Program-made: the position numbers and the translations under genes
The notes under the pieces: generated by a model
Told to the model about the DNA's origin: nothing
Seen by the model: the letters and a program-made list of their open reading frames with translations, nothing else
Database searches by the model: none
DNA from: Adiantum capillus-veneris
Lineage: Eukaryota > Streptophyta > Polypodiopsida > Polypodiales > Pteridaceae
Length of the DNA: 64,000 nt
Direction: 5' to 3'
Assembly: GCA_014529385.2 (NCBI GenBank)
Contig: CM043952.1
Coordinates: 159,123,557-159,187,556 of the forward strand
In this document: piece after piece, positions 33,230 through 41,639 of the stretch
Numbering within the stretch: position 1 is the first letter of the stretch
Layout of the letters: each line of letters opens with the position of its first letter

Positions 33230-35425
33230 TTATGGTGGGTAATACACAGTTGGAGACATGTGTGCACCAGATTCTTCATAATAGGCTCGAACAGGCACTA
33301 AGGCTTGTTCTTCCTGATTCTCTAAGGTTGGTGCATATCTAATGCCCACTGGTCTTGCTCCTGGTAAAGGTGGTTGTTGTCCCAATACCGGTTGCGGTCT
33401 TTCTATCCCCATAGGTCCTGGTACATTTCCCGTTGGGTATCGAGGTACTGGATGTACCTGAGGTGGTGCTAATTGAGCAGGAGGTGCATACTGACGCTCC
33501 CTTACATACCCTTTGTTGTAATAGCACTCCTCTGTTGGATGGTTTGTCCATTTTTGTTCAATAGCACACCATTTCAGTGTTTTTGGCAATGGTTTTTGGT
33601 ATGGTGCCATCCTTTTTAGAGCATCTTCTATCATTTGCTCTACATTTGGCATGGTTGTTGTTTGAACATTCTTTTTAGTGGTAGTCTCGCTCGCTACGGA
33701 GGAAGAGCTACTGGATGCAAAATTTGTATCCGCTGACACCTCTCCATAAACCGTACAGTTATCCACTAAGTACAATGCTTCTCTCGTTACTTGCTCGAAA
33801 CTTGTACAAGCTTTCAAGTGCAAGTCCTTCTTGAGAGTGTCGTTTCTCAATCCCTCAATAAAGAGAACCGATAGTCTGTCATCTTGAGGTCGTTCACGTA
33901 CTGGACATCTCTCAATGTATTGTTTGAAGCGAAGTGAAGCTTCCTTCACTTTTTCGTGTTCTATCTGTTTAAAAGCATATATTTGTGAGACCGTATTGTG
34001 CTTAATCCCTCGTTTTGAGAATTCCTCAGCAAACTCTCTTAGCAAATGGTCAATGTCATGGAATCCCCCTATCTTCAGTGGTTGAAACCATGTCAATGCC
34101 GTACCTTCTAGAGTAAGACCAAATCCCTCGTATTGTGTATGGAAATCTGTTATCTGCTCAGCTCTTAAGACTTGCTTAAAGAGTGACATATGTGCATACG
34201 GATCTCCTGAACCACCATACTTCTTTGGCATACACTTCGCGACTTGAGATGGTCTCATACGTCTATGGTCTGCTACCAATCTCATTGCTCCTGTGTCCCG
34301 GCTAAAGCTTTCTCTAGCATCATGGACTTCATGGGTTACCCTTGTCGGTTCCCCTGCCCTGAATCTACTACTAAGAGGTAAATGTGATGGTTCCGCTTCG
34401 AACCTTGGACCTGGAGTGGTATATGTGTGGATTGGAACTGCACTACCTCGATTCGTATCCATTGACTCTCTGGAATGTAATGATCCCATTGGTCCAAACT
34501 TCGAGTACGGAGGTTGGCTGAAAGAGTCAGCAACCTGAGTTCTTTGTCTTCCTGTTGTCATTGGGTTTTGCACTCCATTTGTTGGTGCTGGTCTTTGTGA
34601 GCTAGAAGTAACATAATACTGATGTAGTGGTCCCCCAAAGTATGTATATCCTTCTAATTCTTTCTTGCCCAGTGTTGAGTATTGCCTCCCATACTTGTCG
34701 TAAGCGGCAATTTTCACTTCCGATCCCTCTGTGTAGGTAAAGACATAAAGTCTTTTTTGGTCTGTCAACTCTCCAGTGTAGGGTTCTTCACATCTATAAT
34801 AGAGATCCTGCTCCCCATTATTATATTTGTATAGCCCCACATAGATGTTATCAGTGTTGATCCTTGTAGTTTCATTCTCTCTTCTTAACCTCGCATCAGG
34901 GAAGTTCATTATTGGTGCCTTCTCCTCAAGTTCTTCATCTACTTTGGCTTTGGTGCCCATCAATCCCCACTTGTCCACAATGTTAGGGTTTAGGACTACC
35001 AAGTACATGGTACCCTCATCATCTAGATATCTATCTCCGCTATAGCTCACAGGCACTAAGTCCTTGAACTCACTAGGTCTCTCCTCTATCTTTACACAAT
35101 AGCGGTCCATTCCATCTTTGTAGATCTTGGCACCTTGCTCATTGTCGTACTGGTATTTTATGAACAATAGCTTCATTGTGGAGGAAGGGTTTGATGATCC
35201 TGCTGCCATATTTTCTCTGTTGTTCAGGTTCAAGTGTTCCAAGTGTTCGGTGAAAATCTCGTAAGATCTCTCCGAAGAAGTATCAGAAACACTTCCTTCA
35301 AAGATCGGCTCTAATGGTTGCACCCAACTTTGGTTTACACTTCCCTCGGTTGATATGACACTTGCTGGTTCCCCTTGTTTTGGTTGGTTATTCTGGAGGT
35401 TCCTGCCCGATCTCAAATTCATCAA
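33230..35425 (-). CDS. Element 2 gag
   Basis: 731 codons from ATG 35425 (MMNLRSGRNLQNNQPKQGEP). Residues about 60-290 form an N-terminal region (SSTMKLLFIKYQYDNEQGAK, VPVSYSGDRYLDDEGTMYLV) that I do not recognise from common plant Gag proteins. Residues about 400-565 match the retrotransposon Gag core: KYGGSGDPYAHMSLFKQVLR, EGTALTWFQPLKIG, FIEGLRNDTLKKDLHL and FEQVTREALYLVDN. The C-terminus is Pro-rich. It ends at a TAA, and the frame continues open into the zinc-knuckle segment, so readthrough or a late mutation are both possible. Gag would form the virus-like particle. Confidence 0.92.
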   Translation of the reverse strand: MMNLRSGRNLQNNQPKQGEPASVISTEGSVNQSWVQPLEPIFEGSVSDTSSERSYEIFTEHLEHLNLNNRENMAAGSSNPSSTMKLLFIKYQYDNEQGAKIYKDGMDRYCVKIEERPSEFKDLVPVSYSGDRYLDDEGTMYLVVLNPNIVDKWGLMGTKAKVDEELEEKAPIMNFPDARLRRENETTRINTDNIYVGLYKYNNGEQDLYYRCEEPYTGELTDQKRLYVFTYTEGSEVKIAAYDKYGRQYSTLGKKELEGYTYFGGPLHQYYVTSSSQRPAPTNGVQNPMTTGRQRTQVADSFSQPPYSKFGPMGSLHSRESMDTNRGSAVPIHTYTTPGPRFEAEPSHLPLSSRFRAGEPTRVTHEVHDARESFSRDTGAMRLVADHRRMRPSQVAKCMPKKYGGSGDPYAHMSLFKQVLRAEQITDFHTQYEGFGLTLEGTALTWFQPLKIGGFHDIDHLLREFAEEFSKRGIKHNTVSQIYAFKQIEHEKVKEASLRFKQYIERCPVRERPQDDRLSVLFIEGLRNDTLKKDLHLKACTSFEQVTREALYLVDNCTVYGEVSADTNFASSSSSSVASETTTKKNVQTTTMPNVEQMIEDALKRMAPYQKPLPKTLKWCAIEQKWTNHPTEECYYNKGYVRERQYAPPAQLAPPQVHPVPRYPTGNVPGPMGIERPQPVLGQQPPLPGARPVGIRYAPTLENQEEQALVPVRAYYEESGAHMSPTVYYPP

Positions 35426-35589
35426 TTCCCCTAAAGGACTTTAACTTTTCTGTCTCTGCAATTTGTTTTCCCAAGTTTTTGTGGTCAGAATTGATCCAAA
35501 CTGATTGATACTTGGTCAATTGTTTAATCTTGTCAGTTGGACAACTTCTGTTTCATCAGGTGAGAATTTTGTTGCAGTTATGCTGAAAA

Positions 35590-36308
35590 AGACATTATAC
35601 GCGTATGATGTCTTTTTTCACAGATTTGGACTATTTTGGTTATGCTCACTCTCAGTAGCCCCCTTATGCTCTGTCCACTCACAAAATTCAGTTTGAACTC
35701 TGTTTGAGCAAGTTATGGCTAATTTAGGCTTTTCTTGGCAATTTTCCGCTTTTGACTTGTTTTGGGTCAATTGTGATCCAAATGGGATGAAACTTGAAAT
35801 ATAACCTCTAGATAACTATTACAATGGATCTGTGTTAGCAAAGTATTAAAATATGTCCAAAATTAGGTCAAAGACATCATACGCGTATGATGTCTTTTTC
35901 ATCAATTTGGGTCAAGACTTGATATTTATGCTTTCTACAGTGCTTGTAACAATCTTGCCAGGTCAGATATCAAAAATAAGCAGTGGATGTGCTAAAAGAC
36001 ATTATACGCGTATGATGTCTTTTGTCCCAGATTTTGACTATTCTTGGTTTTAAGCCTTCTCCAATGTTTATAATTGAGTTTCAAGTGTTTTTGTCAGGTT
36101 TGAATGTAAAAACAAGATCTGAATCCAAAATTTTCTATTCTTTGTGTTTCTTGGACTCCGACTTGTCTTTTTGGGTTTCTTTGAGTGTTAATGCTCTTGT
36201 TTTAAGTTGAAATTAGGGTATAACCCACCTTTTGAACACTCTGGTAAAGTCAAAATTTCTGTTTTGGTCTCTGTTTGGTCATTTAGACATCATACGCGTA
36301 TGATGTCT
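35590..36308. repeat. Palindrome array C (core ACATCATACGCGTATGATGT)
   Basis: Four copies at 35590-35613, 35872-35895, 35997-36020 and 36285-36308. The second and fourth are perfect; the first and third have one C-to-T change in the left half (ACATTATA). Steps are 282, 125 and 288 bp, like the steps of arrays A and B. The array lies in the leader, upstream of gag in the direction of transcription. Confidence 0.97.
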
Positions 36309-36826
36309 AAAGTTGCAGATCTCTAGTTTTTTAGCACAGAATCCTTCCTAAAGCTTTCTCTAGTGCTCAGCAACTCCCAGATACACAGAAAATTTCTCTG
36401 ACTTTTGTTTATTGCAAGTTTCACTACTAACTCGACGGTTTAGTGATCTAACATGCAATCAACCATATCAAGCAAATACTCCAATGATTACTAGCTCTAG
36501 ATCAGGATCAAATGAAGTCCTACCTAAGCTATTCCTAATCATAAAATGGGTTTGGTAATTGTGATCTTAAAGAGATCCACTGCCACTCACGGACTAGCAA
36601 ATTCTTCTTCTATCAACAACTACTCAACACCAACAAAACAACAAACAAATCTAAGCTAAACTAAAATTACTGTCAACACGGAAGACCCAGGAATACCCGA
36701 CTTCCTAGTATCTCTCGAGATCTTCGGAGTCCACCACTCCTAGATCTTTTCTAACTAAAGTATACAAAGTAGTTTATACGACTCACCTCGTAGGATTAGT
36801 CTAAGGTCACCTACTTAGGGCTCTCG
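36309..36826 (-). other. Element 2 leader between primer site and palindrome array
   Basis: Non-coding. It is similar to Element 3's leader at 38703-39110, for example in 'cactgccac.cacggactag.aaa'. No ORF of note. Confidence 0.75.
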
Positions 36827-36844
36827 TCCCCGGCAGCGGCGCCA
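36827..36844 (-). other. Element 2 primer-binding site (tRNA-Asp)
   Basis: The minus strand reads TGGCGCCGCTGCCGGGGA two bases inside the 5' LTR. This pairs with the 3' end of plant tRNA-Asp with one mismatch, the primer reported for Athila-type elements. Confidence 0.88.
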
Positions 36845-36846
36845 AA

Positions 36847-37800
36847 TGTTAAGGCGGTTATGCCGCTAGCGGAAGCTAAATAGCGAGAACTCAACCAACA
36901 ACAGAATTTGTCAGACGAGGATGGATCTTAACCCGCAGGCGCATGGAGACAACTAGGTGGGTGTCAAATCACCTACTCGACCTTCTAATGACAATCACTA
37001 CTAAGGAAATCAAATCTAAGTTCTAAAATACGCAAGTGACTGAAATCCGTACTACGAACGAATGTTATACGAAACAGGATCTAGAATCATTGAATCGATC
37101 TCAAACTCAAGGGGAAGTCTATACACTAGGTAAGAACAACACCCTAAAGACTTGAACTGCAAAATCAACCTATAACCACACCGTGCGGTAAACGCGTATG
37201 AAGACAGGCCGAAAAATACAGGTGATCGAAACTTGACCCCGATGGTACCAATGTGTAGCTCTACTCGTTGTGGTTCTATAGATATGCTGCACGCTCCATT
37301 CCGACACACGAGTTGGAAGAAAACTCACACCGAAGCTCGTAGGAACTTACCACACATAGAAGCCGATAGCGCGCACTCTTGGTATCTGTGCGTAGCTCTC
37401 GCCGTTGCTAACACAATGGCGGTGTCGCTTCTCCAATGGCGGCTCCGTAGCTCGCGTAGCAACTGGATAAGACTCTCTCTCACACACACTCTCTCTCAGA
37501 CACAGTCACGGCGCTCAAAAACTCACTTTTGATTAATAAAAACTGAACCCCCTTTAGGTTACAAAACTTTGGCTTATATACCACAGCCTTGGAGGTGAGA
37601 ACATCTCTAACTAATTACATCGGCAAGTGAAATTACTTCGGATTTACAAGCTGGAAACTCAATTGAGTCCCGTTACTTAACGAATGGCTCAATTCAAAAT
37701 CAATGTCGGAAAGACATTTATTACAATCAATGGTTACAAAAATGATGAGTGTGAGCAAAAAATGTGGGTGTGATCCTCTGCTGGCTCTGCTGGCTCAACA
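36847..37800 (-). repeat. Element 2 5' LTR
   Basis: 954 bp, TGTTAAGG to CTCAACA. It is upstream of the minus-strand genes. It carries the half-site ACGCGTATGA at 37192-37201. The CCTGT duplication follows at 37801-37805. Confidence 0.96.
37573..37582 (-). promoter_or_regulatory. Element 2 LTR TATA box (candidate)
   Basis: The minus strand reads GGTATATAAG. The same motif is at the same relative place in the other LTR (about 19449-19458) and in Element 3's LTR (39858-39866), which supports a functional TATA box. Confidence 0.65.
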
Positions 37801-37805
37801 CCTGT

Positions 37806-38491
37806 ATCACCGAAAGGATCTCAACATTCGAGAATCCCCCATCTCAATAAAACCTCACTCGACCCTCAACAAAGGCTGCAGTAAATCTGACAGTACATAG
37901 ACTTCCCACAAAGTCATACATCCACAAATTTCCCACTGTATGCTGTAACCGCTGCGGCGGTTGTTTGCTGCGTGACTCACAGCCTGCAAACCCTCAACAG
38001 ACATACATCATCTCTGAAAATACATCCCATGTGGAAGTACCTGCAATGTCAGGATGAAATCTGGAATATCAAGCAGCAAACACAATCTACCTGATGAACT
38101 AGTCGATGTCGCCTACAGTCTGTGTGTAGATGCGTCCGTGTCATATGTGACATGCCTCCAAGAACTGTTAGCCGTCCTTCGATGTGTAGACAGCCACAAA
38201 TCAACACTCTGGGAGTGTCGATATCCTCAGCACCTGCAGTCGTAGGCCGAAAACCCCAAATTTGCAGAGTCGGATCTGCACCCGCTAAGACCACGTAGAC
38301 GCAAATGGCCTGCGCAGAACTTTGTCGAAGCCGAACAGGGACCGAGATGACCTCAGAATGAAATTCTGAGCACACCAAGCCCTATGGGCTCACCCACAAG
38401 ATTTGGGGCCGTGTCTTTGTCTGTCAAATTTCACTCCAATTTGAGCTGGTGACTCTAGCCTTCTGCAGTGCTGCCCCGAGCCTCGATCTGA
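37806..38491 (-). mobile_element. Copia-1 leader, LTR-proximal part
   Basis: Untranslated sequence between the Element 2 insertion and the Copia-1 primer site. Short ORFs here have no recognisable domain. Together with 18324-18716 it makes a leader of about 1.1 kb. Confidence 0.8.
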
Positions 38492-38503
38492 GCTCTGATA
38501 CCA
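38492..38503 (-). other. Copia-1 primer-binding site (tRNA-iMet)
   Basis: The minus strand reads TGGTATCAGAGC two bases inside the 5' LTR, the classical initiator-Met tRNA primer site of plant Copia elements. Confidence 0.93.
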
Positions 38504-38505
38504 GT

Positions 38506-38697
38506 TGAAGGAGTACGAGCGAAAGTGCGACACGAGAGAGAGTGCGAGAAGAAGAGCACGACGATATGGTGAACTCGCTCTACTGTAATGTGTAGAGCAT
38601 AGTGAGTTCTTATTAGGTTTTCACAAAAGAATATGTGTACATACCTGGCGGCCCGCCCACTTACCTGGGCGACCACATTGGGCTTTATACCTCAACA
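38506..38697 (-). repeat. Copia-1 5' LTR
   Basis: 192 bp, TGAAGGAG to CTCAACA, matching 1745-1936. It is followed by TGTTT at 38698-38702, the second copy of the target-site duplication. Confidence 0.95.
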
Positions 38698-38702
38698 TGT
38701 TT

Positions 38703-39110
38703 AATGCATTTTTACCCTCAAAAGCACACTTTTCCGTGATTTCAAATGCAATCAAGCACCAGTGCTGAATAGCTCTAGATTAGAATCAGATCACTTACCT
38801 AAAGCTACTCCTACAAATCATATGGGGTTTTGCATCTATGAGTAGAAAAACGCTTCACTGCCACACACGGACTAGTAAACGCTTTTATCACCTCACAAAT
38901 CACTCGACCACCAACAACTACTCTAATCCACAGATCCTAACTAAACCTGTCTAGTTGTAGACCCTCGGCAAGACACACGCTTCCTGGCTATCCACTTGAT
39001 CGCGGAATACCCTGTTCCGGATCCACTTAAGAAAAACGCTTTCTTTAGCCGAAACTAAATCAAGCAACCATCACACGAGTGTTAGTAGGAAACTTACTTA
39101 GGTCCTTGTG
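38703..39110 (-). mobile_element. Element 3 leader, LTR-proximal part
   Basis: Non-coding sequence similar to Element 2's leader at 36366-36826 in content and position. It joins 1-1744 if Copia-1 is removed. No palindrome copy is present in this part. Confidence 0.8.
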
Positions 39111-39128
39111 TCCCCGCCAGCGGCGCCA
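39111..39128 (-). other. Element 3 primer-binding site (tRNA-Asp)
   Basis: The minus strand reads TGGCGCCGCTGGCGGGGA one base inside the LTR. It differs from the Element 2 site at one position and pairs imperfectly with tRNA-Asp. Confidence 0.8.
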
Positions 39129-39129
39129 A

Positions 39130-40086
39130 TGTTGCGGGAGCGACTCACACACCCATGAAGTGCATGCAAACACTACCTAGATCAACAGAATGTCAATCGA
39201 GGACACAGATGACACGATAGGCACACGGAGGAAATCTCTTTAGCTTGTCAGGCTGAGACCATCCTACACATACAACACTCTGGAAGGCCAACTAAAACCA
39301 CAATCAAGAACCTCACTGCTCTTAACTACACCACCTAGCCACATACACACATACGGAGGTAACTCACCTAATCATGCCAGATTCGTACGAAACTTAAGGA
39401 ACACCATCCCCTCACTAGGATACACCTGTCCCTAAGCTTCTACACTCAAAACCCCCACTCTAAACCCATCTGCGGTAAACGCGTAGGATGACAGAGCAAA
39501 ATTTTGAAAGTGCCCGAAACTGAAATTTATGAGTACCTATGCATAGCTTTTGTCGCCACGATTCTATAGACTACTAGCACGCAGAAAACAGACATCGTTT
39601 GATACACTTACGGCCACAAATAGCTCGTAGATGCGTCGGCGTGTGCGCTTCGTCTCGCGTGGAATGTTTGGCGTTGTCATGTAGCTCTCCTCGAACCTAC
39701 AGCAATGGTGCAGTCGGATCTCCAATGTGTTGAGCGAGCCGGGCGTAGCGAGAGGATAAAGCTCATGCTCACTCTCTTTCTCTCTCACACACAGTAGACG
39801 ACACCGCTAAAGTTTTAATTATGATTAAAGTCTCCCTTTACAAAATGACTTAGGTACCTTATATACTAAGGCTACCTTAGGTTTAACCAAAAATGGGGTT
39901 GAAAGGGTCAAATGGCTTTGTATTTACAATCTGGAAGTGCCATTGCACCCCGGCTTCTGAAACTAGAATAACTACTCATTACAAATGATGTTTATAGCCA
40001 TAATCCGCAGCATTTCATAACTCGCAAAAGATAAGACTTTGGTACGAAACTTGAGTTATGTCGTGTTGTTGACCCAGCGGTCAACA
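39130..40086 (-). repeat. Element 3 5' LTR
   Basis: 957 bp with TGTTGCGG to GGTCAACA ends, the same TGTT...AACA termini and nearly the same length as Element 2's LTRs. It shares the CGGTAAACGCGTA stretch and a TATATAAG box with them but is otherwise well diverged. It contains the half-site ACGCGTAGGATG at 39479-39490. Its partner LTR lies outside the window, so no target duplication can be checked. Confidence 0.82.
39858..39866 (-). promoter_or_regulatory. Element 3 LTR TATA box (candidate)
   Basis: The minus strand reads GTATATAAG at the position equivalent to Element 2's TATA motif. Confidence 0.55.
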
Positions 40087-41639
40087 TATGTACAAGAGCC
40101 CTGCACGCCTGCGAATAGCACTAACCACCCCACCCTGCGTGTTGCTCGCCGTTAGCCTCAAAGTAGGTTAGTGAAGTTGGTTTAATTTGGTTAGAACAAG
40201 TAGTTTAATTTTACTTTTCTCTACAGATTTTAGTTTTATTTAAATAAAACTCCCAAAAAAATATTTAAAAATTAATTAAAAAAGAAAAAATATTTTTAAA
40301 AAAAAGACCCAAGAAAAAAAGAGGAAAAAAATTCATATTAAATTTTTTAAGAAAGAAAAAAATAAATATAAAAAATCTTAATTTTTTATTTTTTTTATTT
40401 TTTTGTGAATTTTCTATAAATTTTTTGAGAATTTTTTATTTTTTTTTATTTTTTTTAAAAAAATTCATTTTTATGGATTTTTTTGAAGTTTTTATGAATT
40501 TTCTATTTTCTTAATGATTTATTTGTTTTGTGAATTTTGATGACTTTTGGTGATTTTTAAAACATTTTTCTAAATTTTTATTGATTTTTTATTATATTTG
40601 TGCTTTTTAAAAATATTTTTTAATTGTTTTTTATTTTCTAGGTTCTTACAGTCTTTTTGTGTTTTCTTGAAGTATTTTTTGATTAAAGGATAGGAGTCGG
40701 AAAAGGAAAAAAAGGGAAAAAATCAAAAGCCGCCGAAAATTTACACAACAAAGCGAGCGAGTCGGAGAAACGCCTGATAAGAAAGCAGAGCAAATGGGAA
40801 AAGCGAGAAGGAAAAAAATAATCAAATCAACTTGAACAAAGCGAGTTGTGAGCGGTGGACGAATTCTATTATTTGTCAAAACGAGCCAAGTGTAATCGAG
40901 AGATCAAAATTGTGTCGAAAATTGACCGGCTAGGATAGATTCACATGAAAAGTCAATTTGAAACTGACTTTTGAGTAGAATTTGGTCGTTAGGGCATTGT
41001 TCACACATCGAAATTGCAATCGGGGCTGCAACTAGCAGAATTTAGACAAAAATTGGTAAAATTTGAGTCGAAGTCTCGCCAAAGCCTAAAATTTGACCTA
41101 GAATCAAGGAAAACCTTTGGGAATCGGGATTTAATCATTTCGGCCAAGAACATCATTGTTCTAGCCTAGTTTCGGACATAGATCCCGTAGTTCAGCCAAA
41201 GAATGCAACAAGCTAGAAGTGATCGCGCCGGCCAAAAATTGGGTAGTGCAAGTAATTTCACTGTCTGCAAATTGAGCTTCCTGTTCGACAAATAGGGACA
41301 CAAATCACGATGGATTGCAGATTAGGCTATACAATGCACAGGTTTTCATTGTGTCAAAGACCATAGTCAAGTGTGATACATTCAAGCTAGAGTTTACCCA
41401 ACTCTTGTGAGTCTAAATAGCACTCAACTGCAAAAGTGCTTTGACACAAGCAGTTTTGTCAAGCCGAAGTAGGATAAATTTGTTGGTGCAGCATCAAAAT
41501 CTGCTAGAAGACAATTCTTACAGACCGAGTCAGCATGGAGTTAAGTCGAGCTGAGAGTTCAGCGAAGCTAGCCAGTAGCGGCATCAACACAAGCACAAGT
41601 GCAACAAAGCAAGTTTTATAGCTCTATGGCTATAAGGTT
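40087..41639. other. AT-rich intergenic stretch
   Basis: No gene seen. From about 40240 to 40370 the plus strand is A-rich, and from about 40380 to 40660 it is T-rich, so the two halves could pair loosely. From 40700 to 41600 it is ordinary-looking sequence without an ORF of note. Confidence 0.6.

Larger units (their letters stand above)
18722..37800 (-). mobile_element. Element 2, giant Ty3/gypsy (Athila/Tat-like) retrotransposon
   Basis: A complete 19.1-kb element. LTRs at 18722-19677 and 36847-37800 begin TGTTAAGG and end CTCAACA; the duplication CCTGT lies at 18717-18721 and 37801-37805. On the minus strand: 5' LTR, tRNA-Asp primer site, leader with palindromes, gag, PR, RT, RNase H, INT, second protease-like domain, spacer with palindromes, 3' ORF, polypurine tract, 3' LTR. 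The tRNA-Asp site, single-frame gag-pol and 3' ORF resemble Athila, but the extra domains do not fit a standard description. The LTRs differ by about a dozen substitutions by eye. Confidence 0.95.
1745..38697 (-). mobile_element. Copia-1, Ty1/copia LTR retrotransposon (interrupted)
   Basis: The element is bounded by 192-bp LTRs at 1745-1936 and 38506-38697, and by the 5-bp duplication TGTTT at 1740-1744 and 38698-38702. A tRNA-iMet primer site and a polypurine tract lie at the expected inner edges. The order on the minus strand is gag, PR, INT, RT, RNase H, the Copia order; the RT-proximal sequence and the gag resemble the Tork group, a tentative assignment. It is split by Element 1 inside gag and by Element 2 in the leader. 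With those removed it would be about 5.5 kb. Frameshifts and stops make it non-autonomous. The LTRs differ at roughly seven positions by eye. Confidence 0.93.

Noticed and set aside
38049-38378. ORF of 109 codons in the Copia-1 leader
   Set aside because: No domain, and it lies between the primer site and gag, where Copia elements have untranslated leader.
38492-38503. tRNA-Met gene
   Set aside because: Only 12 bases match, directly beside an LTR, which marks it as a primer-binding site.
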